The notes under the pieces are model-generated. The model was not told where the DNA came from. It was given only the letters and a program-made list of their open reading frames with translations, and did no database searches. A DNA stretch of 64,000 nucleotides, from the NCBI RefSeq assembly GCF_944324995.1, contig NZ_CALUYL010000001.1:124001-188000 (forward strand), read 5' to 3'. Each line of letters opens with the position of its first letter. The stretch's first letter is position 1. Positions 51,816 to 61,147 of this stretch are shown piece after piece. Made by a program: the position numbers and the translations under genes. The DNA is from an uncultured Mailhella sp. (lineage in GTDB: Bacteria; Desulfobacterota; Desulfovibrionia; Desulfovibrionales; Desulfovibrionaceae).

Positions 51816-53528
51816 TTAGAAATAACAATCTCCTGTCAAGGAAAGCACTTTATCGCGCCACTGCATCTGAACGCTTCCCTCTTTTTTCCACACCTGAAGG
51901 AACTTATTGTCCAGCAGCGGATTAGTAAACGTAAAATCGGAACGCTTGTGCAGGCCACGGGTTTCCTTGCGCTCCCGAGCAGCCCTCATGGTAATTTCAC
52001 CACAATCCATAAGATCCAGCGTTTCCGCCATGCGCATCAGCGTATGAGAACAGGGCGTGCGCACCTGATTCAGCGTAATGTCGCGAAGCTGATCGAGATA
52101 CTGGAGTCCTGCATCAAGCAGAGTTCTGGAACGCACCTTATCCGGTCCGGGAGGGGCATAATCAACCATGATCTGCTGCAAAGCCTGATTGGATTCCTTC
52201 CAGTCGGAGCCGGATTTTCTCTCATAAAACGCACTGTAGTACGCCATACGCTCCTGAAGCCATGCATCGTCAAGCTGTTCTTCCTGAGAAACCAGCCCGC
52301 GCTTCATGCAGGCTGCGCCGGCCTCTCTGCCGGCTATGCGGCCGTACACGGCAGCCCCGCCCATGTCTCCACGGAAATTGCCCACCGTATCGCCGGCGGC
52401 ATACAGACCGGGCACATTGGACTGCGCATTAATATCGATCTGTACGCCCTTGCCCACAATATAAGGTTCATACTGACGGAACTCCACCAAGTGATGCGCA
52501 GGATTCACCCCGAGCTCATCCATATAATGAATGAGTGCCGTCAAACCTTCGCTTTTCATGCCTTCACGCATGAAAGCCAAATCCTCGGGCGTATCGGAAG
52601 TACAATCCATATAGGTAGGACCATGACCGTTCAGCATGAGCTCGGTAAAGGCCGAATTCCACACGTCGCCTGTAATATCGCCGACTTCGCGTGTGGCGTG
52701 CGTAACAAACGGCCCGAGCAGCTCGCCGTCACCTCTGCGATACACGCCAATCCAGGTGTTTTTCCCGCCCCGGGAGAAATAGCAAGGGCCGGCATGATGA
52801 TTGGGCAGCTCCATATTGACGATTTTTGCTCCGACTCGCCAGGATTGGGCAATGGCGGCCGACGTGTTGGCAGGACAATCGCTGACGTTGAAAAGAATTC
52901 CCGGAGTCACTCGGGCCGGATACAGTCGGTTGCCGCAGCCGGCAGTGAAAATAACGCTGCGAGCCCTGATGAGCGTGAACGTCGGCTCCGGCTGAGATAC
53001 ATCGAGAGCCAGAGCTCCCGTCACGCCGCTGTCGTCGCAGGTAAGATCCAGCACGGAATGATGATTGAGAATATTCACGCCGACCTGTCTGGCTTTTTCC
53101 GTCAGCACGGCCTTCTGATTATGTCCGTCGTACTTCAAAAATATGCGCGGACGACCGGGAAACGCATGTCCCATGAAGGTCCAATCGTCATTGGCGATCT
53201 TCATGTTGATGCCCCAGCTGTGCCAGTCCTTCACCACTTCAAAGCTTTCATTGAAGAAACGTACGGCCAGCGGAATATCCATGTTCGCGCCGAACAGGGA
53301 ATCCTTCAGCTCGTTCAATACGACATCCACACTGCCGTGCTTTTCGGGAATATAGCACAAGAAGTGATCATTACCGGAAGCTCCGGATCCGCTGCGGCGC
53401 GTATCGGCCTTTTCCACCACCATGACGCGGGCCCCGCTCCGTCTGGCCGACATGGACGCCATGAGCCCGGCAATACCGCCACCGATAATAAGAATATCCG
53501 TCTCCAAATTTTTCGTTACCGGAAGCAT
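51816..53528 (-). CDS. FAD flavoprotein of the AprA/FrdA superfamily, cassette 3
   Basis: The 570-residue protein has an FAD site DILIIGGGIAGLMASMSAR at about residues 11-29, VPGLYAAGDTVGNFRGDMGG as the second FAD motif, and a tail ERKETRGLHKRSDF. These are the same landmarks as in the other two flavoproteins of this window, though the sequence is distant. There is no signal peptide. AAGGAG precedes the ATG. It is the last gene after dctP, dctQM and a ferredoxin. The clear reading is a cytoplasmic oxidoreductase for the compound taken up by the TRAP transporter, with electrons through the ferredoxin. Whether it reduces or oxidises is unknown. Confidence 0.87.
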   Translation of the reverse strand: MLPVTKNLETDILIIGGGIAGLMASMSARRSGARVMVVEKADTRRSGSGASGNDHFLCYIPEKHGSVDVVLNELKDSLFGANMDIPLAVRFFNESFEVVKDWHSWGINMKIANDDWTFMGHAFPGRPRIFLKYDGHNQKAVLTEKARQVGVNILNHHSVLDLTCDDSGVTGALALDVSQPEPTFTLIRARSVIFTAGCGNRLYPARVTPGILFNVSDCPANTSAAIAQSWRVGAKIVNMELPNHHAGPCYFSRGGKNTWIGVYRRGDGELLGPFVTHATREVGDITGDVWNSAFTELMLNGHGPTYMDCTSDTPEDLAFMREGMKSEGLTALIHYMDELGVNPAHHLVEFRQYEPYIVGKGVQIDINAQSNVPGLYAAGDTVGNFRGDMGGAAVYGRIAGREAGAACMKRGLVSQEEQLDDAWLQERMAYYSAFYERKSGSDWKESNQALQQIMVDYAPPGPDKVRSRTLLDAGLQYLDQLRDITLNQVRTPCSHTLMRMAETLDLMDCGEITMRAARERKETRGLHKRSDFTFTNPLLDNKFLQVWKKEGSVQMQWRDKVLSLTGDCYF

Positions 53529-53538
53529 AGGTCACTCC

Positions 53539-53772
53539 TTATTTCGGCAGAAGTTTTGCAGCGTCAACATGAAGAAGCATGAAAGGAATCGGCATGCGCA
53601 GAGACACGGCGTGCTTCGGACAATCCAGCACACAGGAGTTGCAGTGCCAGCACTCGTCTGGAAACGCCACTTCCGGCATTTGCCTGGGAGAGTACCGAAA
53701 TACGCCAAGCGGACATATGGAAGCACAAAGACCACAATGAATGCATTTTGTTTCGTCTATGACAGGAGGCAT
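53539..53772 (-). CDS. AprB-like ferredoxin with two [4Fe-4S] clusters, cassette 3
   Basis: The 77-residue protein has CIHCGLCASICP (residues 10-21) and CWHCNSCVLDCP (residues 41-52), each a full [4Fe-4S] set, plus a short C-terminal tail of about 25 residues. The spacing between clusters is close to AprB. It starts behind CGGAG and its stop is ten bases before the flavoprotein start. It is the expected electron carrier of the cassette 3 flavoprotein. Its two clusters align with the N- and C-terminal clusters of the cassette 2 fusion protein. Confidence 0.9.
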   Translation of the reverse strand: MPPVIDETKCIHCGLCASICPLGVFRYSPRQMPEVAFPDECWHCNSCVLDCPKHAVSLRMPIPFMLLHVDAAKLLPK

Positions 53773-53787
53773 AGCAATCTCCGCAGA

Positions 53788-55689
53788 TTATTTCATGATG
53801 GACGGCAGCCAAGTTGCGGTACCGGGAACGAAATAGACAATGGCAGTGAGAATTGTCATGGCAATGACAAACGGAATGGACGCAACAAACATCTTGCGCA
53901 GTGATATACCGGCGACCTCCTTGATCACAAAAAGGTTGATGCCGAAGGGCGGCGTAATGGTGGCCTGATTCAGAAGAATGACGAGAATGACGCCGAACCA
54001 GACAAGATCCCAATGAAACATCTTGGCTATGGGCAAAAACGTAGGCACGCAGACCAGCATGAGAGGCATGCTGGGCACAAAGCACCCGAGAATAAAAAGA
54101 ATGCAGACTATGGCGAGCATGGTTACGCCTGGTCCTATGCCGGCAGAGGCGATGCTGCCCGCCAGCAGCGAAGGAATACGACTGAGCGCCATGAAGTATC
54201 CGAACACCGCCGCTCCGGTAAGAATGACGAAGCTCACGGCAATGAACTTGGCCGCTTCATTCAGCGCTTCATAAAACTTATGGAAGGTAAAATTGCGCAG
54301 GGCCAGTCCGCACAGCAGCGCACCTATGGCACCGATGGATCCACCTTCCGTAGCCGTGAACACGCCGCCGTAAATGCCGCCGATGACCAGTACGAACAGA
54401 ACAATGATGGGAAAGGCGGAAATCAGAGCCGATATCCGTGCCGACAGGGGCTCCTTGGGCATGCGCGGAGCAAGAGAAGGATCACGATAAACCTTTATCC
54501 AGACGGCAAGGCAGAACAACGCCGTGCAGATAAGTCCCGGAATGGCGCCGGCCATGAACAGTTCCGCTACAGACTGCTCCGCCAGAACAGCATACATGAT
54601 GAATTCGGTGGACGGAGGGATGAGAACGCCGATAACGCCGGAACAGGCCAACGTGCCCACCGCCAGCTTGTCCTCATAGCCCGATTCCCTCATCTCCGGC
54701 AGGGCAATAGCCGACATGGCGATGGATCCAGAAAGCGTATCGCCCACTACGGCGCCGAAAGCCGCGCACGCGCACACGCTGCCCTGCGCAAGCCCGCCCC
54801 GATAATGTCCGAGCCAGCGCCGGGCACATCGATACAAGCCTCTTCCCAGATCGCCGTAAAAACAAAAATAGCCCATCAGCATAAAGAACATGAGGGGCGA
54901 CCACACATAATTGCCCGACGTATTGAACATCAGCTTGCCGTAAAAACCCAGCGTCGGGGTAAGCCCGCGAATCATACAGGAAAAGGTAAAGCCCGCCGCC
55001 ATCAGCGAAAAGGCCACAGGCATGCCTGCCAGAAAAAGAACGAAAAGAAATACGATGCCTGCACAACCGACAGCAACGGCGCTCAGCTGCGGAATTTTGT
55101 GCGTGGCAAGCCAGAAGCAGACAACTACCGGCACTATGCCCAGGATCAGGGAAAAAAGCGCGCGTCCTCTGCCCTGCTGTATCGTACGAGCCAGCAAGGC
55201 GAGCCAATCGACGATAAGCGTGAGCGTCAGCGTGCCGAAGCCGAAAACAACAAACCAGATGCACGGCTTGATGGAAAAACCAAGCTGAGGCGTAATGTTC
55301 TTGGTCTGTATGGCAAATCGTGCCGCCGTGTACATGGACAGCATACACACGGCAACAGACCAGAACGTTGTGGAGCATTCCAGCAGCAATCTATTGTCAT
55401 CGCTGAGGCTGCCGGTAACCACATCCATAACAACATGATTCTTGCAGCTCTGTACATAAGCTATGGATGAAAACACCACAAGAACCATAAGAAGACCCGT
55501 TATCTCAAACGTGGCAGACAGCGGACTATTGAAAAAATAGCGTAAAATGACATCCACGAAGGTCAGAACGACCATAATCATGAACACCAGCATACCGGCA
55601 AGAGAAAGCCCTTTGTTGAATCTGCGCAAAAACGATGCAGCAGTCTCGCAGGCAGAAAGGAAAGGGACGGTCTGAGATCCAGCAGACAT
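53788..55689 (-). CDS. dctQM: TRAP transporter fused permease (DctQM)
   Basis: The 633-residue protein fuses the small (DctQ, four spans, about residues 25-180) and large (DctM, about 12 spans, about 205-630) TRAP permease subunits. Typical DctM motifs are present: GMPVAFSLMAAGF, IPPSTEFIMYA and the C-terminal TPPFGINLFVIKEVA. TRAP permeases import substrates with a Na+ gradient after delivery by DctP. I chose the ATG at 55689 because GGAG lies six bases upstream; starts at 55695 and 55746 are less supported. It is the second gene after dctP. The fused form is common in this family. Confidence 0.9.
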   Translation of the reverse strand: MSAGSQTVPFLSACETAASFLRRFNKGLSLAGMLVFMIMVVLTFVDVILRYFFNSPLSATFEITGLLMVLVVFSSIAYVQSCKNHVVMDVVTGSLSDDNRLLLECSTTFWSVAVCMLSMYTAARFAIQTKNITPQLGFSIKPCIWFVVFGFGTLTLTLIVDWLALLARTIQQGRGRALFSLILGIVPVVVCFWLATHKIPQLSAVAVGCAGIVFLFVLFLAGMPVAFSLMAAGFTFSCMIRGLTPTLGFYGKLMFNTSGNYVWSPLMFFMLMGYFCFYGDLGRGLYRCARRWLGHYRGGLAQGSVCACAAFGAVVGDTLSGSIAMSAIALPEMRESGYEDKLAVGTLACSGVIGVLIPPSTEFIMYAVLAEQSVAELFMAGAIPGLICTALFCLAVWIKVYRDPSLAPRMPKEPLSARISALISAFPIIVLFVLVIGGIYGGVFTATEGGSIGAIGALLCGLALRNFTFHKFYEALNEAAKFIAVSFVILTGAAVFGYFMALSRIPSLLAGSIASAGIGPGVTMLAIVCILFILGCFVPSMPLMLVCVPTFLPIAKMFHWDLVWFGVILVILLNQATITPPFGINLFVIKEVAGISLRKMFVASIPFVIAMTILTAIVYFVPGTATWLPSIMK

Positions 55690-55763
55690 GGACATCTCCA
55701 AAGCGAAGGTATGTGTCAGGAAGCCTTTTCCGAAAAAAGACTTCATCCTCCAACAGCACGTGT

Positions 55764-55796
55764 GGAAAAAGAACGGGGCGGTTTCGACACCGCCCC
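55764..55796 (-). terminator. Intercistronic hairpin between dctP and dctQM
   Basis: GGGGCGGT pairs with ACCGCCCC over a six-base loop, followed on the minus strand by GTTCTTTTTCC. It would lower expression of the permease relative to the abundant binding protein, a common arrangement in binding-protein operons. Confidence 0.7.
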
Positions 55797-55805
55797 GGGC
55801 ATCAT

Positions 55806-56873
55806 TTAATTAATACCGATCAGCTTGACGTAGGGAGAATCGTTCCACCCCACTTCAGTGGATCTCTGAAGTTCACGAATACGATCGTATATTTTCTGAC
55901 CGGGCAGTCCCGCCTCATTCAACGCCGCAACCCATGCCTTGTCCGCAGGCTCGAACCGGCGACGAACTTCTTCATATTCCTCGGCAGTGAGCAGATGCAG
56001 CTGTCCGCCGTATTTTTCCTTCCATTCCTTGATGTACATGAGTTCAAATTGACGGTACTTATCAAAAAGATCATCGGTGAACTGACCGCACATGTCGTCT
56101 ATGACTTTCTTGAGATCGTCGGGAAGGTTGTCATAGGTGTCCTGACTCATGGCTCCAAACACCGAAGCGCCGAGCATGTTGATGCAGGTCAGGTGCTTGA
56201 TCATGTCTGCATATCGCCAGCTGATGAGCATGGAACTGTTGGTAAGCACGCCATCAACAATGCCGGACTGCAGCGCCATATAGATATCCGGGGGAGCCAT
56301 GGGCACAGGCACGGCGTCCAGCGCCTTGATGCGCTCAGACGTAATGGGACCGCCCCAGGTGGCTATCTTCAGTCCCTTGAAATCCGAAAGCCTGGTCACA
56401 GGCTTCTTGGTGCCTATGACATGCTCCGAGTTCATATCATAGGTGAACAGAAGCTTCGCTCCGGAAAACTCATCCATAACCTGGGGAAATTCCTTCTGAA
56501 TGGTCCGCATGATGCTGGTTCCCTGCGTGAGTGCCAGCGCCGGATCCGCTACTTCCCAAGTGCGCTCGTGATAAGGAAACTGCCCATGAGAATTACCCAG
56601 CACCGTTTCAGTGAAATCGGCCAGACCTTCCTTCACCGTATTGAAGCATTCGGACATGGGACTGAGCGCTCCGGCAAAATAGGGCTCAATATGAATTCGA
56701 CCGCCTGAACGCTTTTCCAGCTCTTCCACCCACGGTTTAAGAAACTCCGTCCACTGGGAATTGGTAGAAGTAACGGGAAGATTGAACGACAGGTCATACT
56801 CTGCCGCCGGCGCATATTGCGGAGTGCCTAGCATTGCGGCCATACCCAGGGCAGAAAGAAGAACTTTTCTCAT
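55806..56873 (-). CDS. dctP: TRAP periplasmic substrate-binding protein (DctP)
   Basis: The 355-residue protein has a signal peptide cleaved after about residue 24 (APA-AE) and a DctP fold. The usual conserved features are a Gly/Pro-rich segment, GLKIATWGGP near 150, with the KPVTRLSDFKGL strand before it. A region PDIYMALQSGIVDGVL (about 198-213) is followed by a long C-terminal helix. The conserved binding Arg in DctP normally lies in the segment before GLKI. GGAGG precedes the ATG. It delivers the substrate, usually an organic acid, to DctQM. It is the first gene of the cassette 3 operon, behind a -24/-12 promoter. Confidence 0.92.
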   Translation of the reverse strand: MRKVLLSALGMAAMLGTPQYAPAAEYDLSFNLPVTSTNSQWTEFLKPWVEELEKRSGGRIHIEPYFAGALSPMSECFNTVKEGLADFTETVLGNSHGQFPYHERTWEVADPALALTQGTSIMRTIQKEFPQVMDEFSGAKLLFTYDMNSEHVIGTKKPVTRLSDFKGLKIATWGGPITSERIKALDAVPVPMAPPDIYMALQSGIVDGVLTNSSMLISWRYADMIKHLTCINMLGASVFGAMSQDTYDNLPDDLKKVIDDMCGQFTDDLFDKYRQFELMYIKEWKEKYGGQLHLLTAEEYEEVRRRFEPADKAWVAALNEAGLPGQKIYDRIRELQRSTEVGWNDSPYVKLIGIN

Positions 56874-56932
56874 GCCATCTCCTCCTTATCGCTGCTTCCA
56901 AAACAGCACATTTCTTTCCACCAATTTGTGAA

Positions 56933-56948
56933 GCAAAAAACATGCCAA
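56933..56948 (-). promoter_or_regulatory. Sigma-54 (-24/-12) promoter of the cassette 3 operon
   Basis: On the minus strand TTGGCATGTTTTTTGC runs from 56948 to 56933, followed by T. The match to TGGCACG-N4-TTGC[A/T] is perfect except for T in place of C at one position. GG and GC are ten bases apart. It is 60 bases upstream of dctP, beside a divergent sigma-54 activator gene. Confidence 0.9.
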
Positions 56949-57024
56949 GTTTTTTAGCCATCTAATTCAATGGGATACAGACATAAAAGAGACATATATT
57001 GCAATTTCGCTAGTGCGTATGCTA

Positions 57025-57054
57025 TGAAAATACTCACATCAAAGAAAATTTTCA
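57025..57054. promoter_or_regulatory. Inverted repeat, candidate upstream activator site for cassette 3
   Basis: TGAAAAT (57025-57031) and ATTTTCA (57048-57054) are inverted copies about two helical turns apart. They lie about 80-105 bases upstream of the -24/-12 promoter. They are a reasonable binding site for the divergent activator, but short AT-rich repeats also arise by chance. Confidence 0.35.
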
Positions 57055-57094
57055 CATATTCACTTATAACGTACCGACACAAAATGGAAAAACG

Positions 57095-58651
57095 ATGAAA
57101 AGAGCAAGACCGGTCCGCATCAGACAGGAAAACACCTACTGGGATGACATCGGCAGCGCACTGTGCGAAGTCTACAGCGTCTATGGTCTGGAAAGAGCCA
57201 TCTTTTTTCTCCGTACCGCACTCGCGCCCCGCATTCCCATCTCTCAGATCAACATCATTTCCCTCTCCACGGACATGCGGGTGCTTACCCCTGTATGCAG
57301 TACCAATCCCGACTGTTCCGTACACAGAGAAATTACTCCCTCTGGACGAAAACTTCGCTATCTCTTTCCAGACTCCCCCATCAACGATGTTCTTGTACAA
57401 AATGATATTTCCGACAATATTCGCGATTTCAAACACTACTTTTCGGAAAAGGGAACCTGCTTTATTGGCCAGGAATCCCTGCTCCGCATACCGTTTTACA
57501 GTAAAGACAATGTAACATATCTCATTCACTTCTGGTCAAAAACACCCAGAACATTCACCAGTCAGCGCATTGCCGCCATTCAGCGGGTGCTGCTTCCCTT
57601 TTCGGAGCTTCTCTGGCAGGAAGGCTTTGAATTTCACGAAAAAATGCTCGCAGAAGAAGCGGCCGGAACCAAAACGCCCGGCTACGATCTGCTCTGTCGC
57701 TGCACGGATCTGACCGACGTGCTGAAAAAAATCGTACGTGTAGCCCCGAGCGACATTCCCGTTCTTATTGATGGAGAAACCGGAGTGGGCAAGGAAAGCG
57801 TGGCCGATGCCCTGCACGAGCTTTCCAACCGCAAAACCGGTCCGCTTATCAAGGTCAACTGCGGAGCCATTTCCGAAAATCTTATCGACAGTGAACTCTT
57901 CGGACATGAAAAAGGCGCTTTTACCGGCGCCATCAGCATGCACTACGGTTACTTTGAACAAGCCGACAAAGGCACCATTTTTTTGGACGAAATAGGAGAG
58001 CTTCCGCTGGCTGCCCAGGTAAAGCTTCTGCGGGTTCTGGACAATCACACCTTCCAAAGGGTAGGCAGCTCCAAAATTCAGCACACGGACGTCCGGCTCC
58101 TTGCCGCCACCAACAGGAACCTGGAAGAAATGGTGCGACAGGGCAAATTTCGGCAGGATCTGTACTATCGCCTTGCGGTATATCCCATCCATGTGCCTCC
58201 GCTTCGGGAACGACGCGAAGACATTCTCTCTCTTGTAGAGTATCTCGTACAGAAAACGGCCGTTAATCTGAACAAATGCGTATCCGGCTCGCTGACGGAA
58301 CGCGATATTGCCCCATTTTATCAGTACAGCTGGCCCGGCAATGTCCGCGAACTGAAAAATACCGTGGAAAGAGCCATGATAGACTATGTCAGCGGCAATA
58401 ATCTGGCCGAGGCCTTTCAATCGGTACAACTTGGTGGACACCTCGACCCCAGGGGAAACACCTTCTGCCCGCCTCCCGGCTGGCCCACATTGTCAGAACT
58501 GGAAGAAAGTTACATTTCCGCAGTGCTTAACCATGTTCACGGCAAAATGACGGGAGCCAACAGCGCATGCAGCATTCTGGGCATCCATTATACTACCCTG
58601 CGGGCCCATATACGAAAACTGTCCGCCAGCAGCAAGCCACAGGGAGCATAA
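57095..58651 (+). CDS. Sigma-54-dependent activator of cassette 3
   Basis: The 518-residue enhancer-binding protein has an N-terminal GAF-like sensor (about 15-175), an AAA+ domain (about 200-430) with Walker A GETGVGKE, the GAFTGA loop (274-279) and Walker [10 protein letters not shown], and a Fis-type helix-turn-helix at the C-terminus ([15 protein letters not shown]). It is divergent from dctP, whose promoter is of -24/-12 type 150 bases away, so it is very likely the activator of that operon. The GAF domain probably senses the imported compound or a product. No clear ribosome site is seen before the ATG, and the codon use is less GC-biased than in the core genes to the left. Confidence 0.92.
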   Translation: MKRARPVRIRQENTYWDDIGSALCEVYSVYGLERAIFFLRTALAPRIPISQINIISLSTDMRVLTPVCSTNPDCSVHREITPSGRKLRYLFPDSPINDVLVQNDISDNIRDFKHYFSEKGTCFIGQESLLRIPFYSKDNVTYLIHFWSKTPRTFTSQRIAAIQRVLLPFSELLWQEGFEFHEKMLAEEAAGTKTPGYDLLCRCTDLTDVLKKIVRVAPSDIPVLIDGETGVGKESVADALHELSNRKTGPLIKVNCGAISENLIDSELFGHEKGAFTGAISMHYGYFEQADKGTIFLDEIGELPLAAQVKLLRVLDNHTFQRVGSSKIQHTDVRLLAATNRNLEEMVRQGKFRQDLYYRLAVYPIHVPPLRERREDILSLVEYLVQKTAVNLNKCVSGSLTERDIAPFYQYSWPGNVRELKNTVERAMIDYVSGNNLAEAFQSVQLGGHLDPRGNTFCPPPGWPTLSELEESYISAVLNHVHGKMTGANSACSILGIHYTTLRAHIRKLSASSKPQGA

Positions 58652-58808
58652 CCCTCGCAGCTCGTGAAACACCGGTGTTTTTTAGAGCCGGATGCCGACG
58701 TGCTGTGCCTCTCTGCAGGCTGTGTCCTCGACAGACGCTGCAGGAAGCACATTTGAGCACCGCACGCTTTGTAGAAAGTTTCTCATTCTGCCGGATCAAA
58801 TACGACAC
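58652..58808. other. Left part of a 541-base gap without a gene
   Basis: The gap runs from 58652 to 59192, between convergent genes. Apart from the hairpin at 58809-58867 I see no supported gene on either strand. A 21-codon minus-strand frame at about 59080-59140 is too short and lacks a recognisable product. Confidence 0.45.
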
Positions 58809-58867
58809 AAAAAGGCTCCTTTGTGTGACAACTCGTTTTGCATAACGAATATACACACAAAGGAGCC
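58809..58867 (-). terminator. Terminator of the YeiH-like operon
   Basis: On the minus strand GGCTCCTTTGTGTG (58867-58854) pairs perfectly with CACACAAAGGAGCC (58827-58814), with an inner CGTT/AACG stem, and five T residues follow. It is 326 bases past the last gene of the operon, so the transcript has a long 3' end or an unseen small gene. Confidence 0.75.
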
Positions 58868-59192
58868 CCAAAAGCCGGTGCGAAAATTAACGTTAGAACG
58901 ACGCGCACTTCATTTGTACACCGACAAACAGATGGCTGCAGGAAAGTGCGCCACAGTCACTCTGCAAATATACAATTTCCGACGAAAAGACACGAACAGC
59001 AAGACAGATTCCGGCGTTCTGATTCAGCTCCACAGGCTTGAAGACGTCGAAAATTACAGTCATTCTCCCGCGCAGTCAGCAGGATGCACCTCGTCGATCA
59101 AGCTTCGCAGCGGCACAACGATCATGCATCTGCCCTCACTGAGGGATATCCTGCCTTTCAGATCGGATTGTTACCGGACGGCACGAACGTCG

Positions 59193-59447
59193 TCAGGCCT
59201 TGTTCTGAGAAGGCTTGTCATCCTTCTTGTCGTCAGACAGGAGCGCGGCCTCCCACATTTCCTGATAGTACATGCAGGTGCCGGGATTCCAGGCCGTAGC
59301 CGTGGCGTGATCGTAACTTTCCGTAATGGGCCAGTCCGTATGAGGACGCAGTGCCTCTTCAAAGGAAGGCGCTTCCACTATGCCGTCATATTCCAGATTG
59401 AGCGTATAGTTCGGGCCCTTAAGATAACGCAGATGATAGCGAGGCAT
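59193..59447 (-). CDS. Unknown 84-residue protein of the YeiH-like operon
   Basis: The ATG at 59447 follows GGAGTGAG, a good ribosome site. The protein is soluble, acidic in its first two thirds and ends in a very hydrophilic Asp/Lys tail. It starts with a beta-rich stretch (YHLRYLKGPNYTLNLEYDG). No cysteine pair, metal motif or membrane span is present. It is the third gene after a YeiH-like exporter and a 53-residue membrane protein, separated from the latter by a perfect palindrome. I do not recognise the family; a regulatory or subunit role for the exporter is possible. Confidence 0.75.
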   Translation of the reverse strand: MPRYHLRYLKGPNYTLNLEYDGIVEAPSFEEALRPHTDWPITESYDHATATAWNPGTCMYYQEMWEAALLSDDKKDDKPSQNKA

Positions 59448-59463
59448 AACTCACTCCAAACAA

Positions 59464-59496
59464 GTGCCGGAAAGAGAACAGTTCTCTTTCCGGCAC
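59464..59496. repeat. Near-perfect 33-base palindrome between two small genes
   Basis: Sixteen bases (59464-59479, GTGCCGGAAAGAGAAC) are followed by one base and their exact reverse complement (59481-59496). On the minus strand TTGTTTGG follows, then the ribosome site of the 84-residue gene. It can act as a processing or stabilising hairpin or as a partial terminator. Confidence 0.75.
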
Positions 59497-59521
59497 AAGA
59501 ATCATTCGTTCAGTAAACGGC

Positions 59522-59683
59522 TTAGTGCGTCGTCATCACGAACTTGCTGATGAGGAACAGCACGACCAGCAGGGTGACGCCAAGACCCCAGCTCCAGTGA
59601 ATGAGCTTGAGTTCGGTTTCATCCAGAGGCTCATACTCCATATTCTTTATTTCTTCATGGAGTTTAACTTCTTTATCTTCCAT
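59522..59683 (-). CDS. Small one-span membrane protein beside the YeiH-like exporter
   Basis: This 53-residue protein has AAAGGAG ahead of the ATG at 59683. Residues 1-24 are charged and acidic. Residues about 28-48 form one membrane span (WSWGLGVTLLVVLFLIS), and a short tail KFVMTTH ends the protein. Its position, 24 bases after the exporter stop, suggests a small subunit of that transporter, as with other tiny proteins next to permeases. The family is not recognised. Confidence 0.75.
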   Translation of the reverse strand: MEDKEVKLHEEIKNMEYEPLDETELKLIHWSWGLGVTLLVVLFLISKFVMTTH

Positions 59684-59707
59684 TTTATGCTCCTTTATAA
59701 GAATAGA

Positions 59708-61147
59708 CTAGGCACCGACGATGGGCGGGGTCATGCCATGGAAGAAAGCATAGGAAATGAACAGACCGACCCAGATGATGAAGCCGAACAGGCACACAAT
59801 GTACACGATGGCGAGGCGGCCGATGCCTTCTTCCTTCAGCTTGCGGAAGTTGGAAACCATGCCGATGCTGAAGAAGGTGAGCAGGAAGAAGATGGTGCGG
59901 AAGCCGTTGATGGCGCCGGACATGGCACCGCCCAGCTTGTGCATTTCAGAAGAAGAGAGGCACATGATGAGCAGGATGAGGAAGGTGCCGAGGTAGCCGA
60001 GCACGAAACGGGGGAAGCGGTCCATCACGTCGCCCCAGCTCATGGTGCGTTCGCCGTTGGTCTTGTCGAACTTGGCAGTCCACACGTAGGCGAGCACGAG
60101 GGCCCACACGCCGATGAACATATCGATGAAGATCTTGACGGTGGTGGTCACCATCACGATCCAGCCGGGTTCGTACTGCGTGCCGAGACCGGCAACCTTG
60201 GCGAGGATCAGAGCTTCGGTGATGGCACCGGAAGCGATAGCGCCGCCGTCGGACTTAACGGCCAGACCCATCCAGCCGCCGGCCACCATGGGTTCGCTGT
60301 ACAGGAAGTGCTGAGCGAGGAAGGGCAGAACCAGCATTTCAATGCAGGTGAACACAACGACCAGGGAAGAAACCATGATCGGAACCACAGGCCTGGCACG
60401 GATGGCGCCACCGGTGGCGATAGCGGCGGACACACCGCAGATGGAGATGCCGGAAGCCAGAGGAGCAGCCCATTCCTTGTTGAACTTGAAGTACTTACGA
60501 GCGACGTAGTAAACCACGGCCCAGTAGAGCAGGTAAGCTTCAACAATGGCGCAGAGGCCTCGGAAGATGACGTGACCGGCGAAACCGGCGGCATCGGCAG
60601 CCTTCACGCCGAGTTCGGCGCCCAGGATAACGATGGCGATCTTCACGAACAATTCGGGGCGGCAGGCTTCACGCACGCTGTCGGTGAAACCGGGAGCCAG
60701 GTTGCCGATGAGGATACCGGCAATCAGAGCGCAGATAAGACCGGCTTCAGTGCTGAGGCCCAGAGCCCACGGAATGCCCATCTTGGCGAGTTCGGTGGGG
60801 TTGGCGGCGATGTAGGCGTTGGCGCCCACGGTGTAGCAGGCGATGGCGATGAAGAAGATCAGCGTGAAGGAACCGACAAAGCGCTTCACATTGCCTCTCA
60901 TGAGCTTCACGCCCACGGAGAGAACCGCAGTGATGAAGACGTACGTGATAAGCAGCGCAGCCCAGCCGGGCACGAGTCCCTTCGTCGCCGAAGACAAACC
61001 GTCAAAGGGGTTGCTCACCCACATTCCGACCTTGAGGGTCCAGCCCAGAATATCCAGGCCGATCAGTTTGCCCAGTGCCAGCACGAAGATGAATAACCCG
61101 CATACGAGGGCTACTTTGTCTTCGTTGAAAGCAGCTTTCGTTGACAT
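59708..61147 (-). CDS. YeiH/UPF0324-type putative sulfate or sulfur-anion exporter
   Basis: The 479-residue membrane protein has about 12 spans. The segment ASGISICGVSAAIATGGAIRA resembles the family core of YeiH (UPF0324/Cons_hypoth698, often labelled putative sulfate exporter), and GAELGVKAADAAGFAG lies before it. It is longer than the usual 330-350 residues. GGGGAG precedes the ATG at 61147; the frame is open upstream to 61219 without a site. It heads a three-gene operon with two small proteins. A sigma-54 activator gene lies upstream on the same strand, about 825 bases away. Export of sulfite or a related anion would suit a sulfonate user, but that is an inference. Confidence 0.75.
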   Translation of the reverse strand: MSTKAAFNEDKVALVCGLFIFVLALGKLIGLDILGWTLKVGMWVSNPFDGLSSATKGLVPGWAALLITYVFITAVLSVGVKLMRGNVKRFVGSFTLIFFIAIACYTVGANAYIAANPTELAKMGIPWALGLSTEAGLICALIAGILIGNLAPGFTDSVREACRPELFVKIAIVILGAELGVKAADAAGFAGHVIFRGLCAIVEAYLLYWAVVYYVARKYFKFNKEWAAPLASGISICGVSAAIATGGAIRARPVVPIMVSSLVVVFTCIEMLVLPFLAQHFLYSEPMVAGGWMGLAVKSDGGAIASGAITEALILAKVAGLGTQYEPGWIVMVTTTVKIFIDMFIGVWALVLAYVWTAKFDKTNGERTMSWGDVMDRFPRFVLGYLGTFLILLIMCLSSSEMHKLGGAMSGAINGFRTIFFLLTFFSIGMVSNFRKLKEEGIGRLAIVYIVCLFGFIIWVGLFISYAFFHGMTPPIVGA

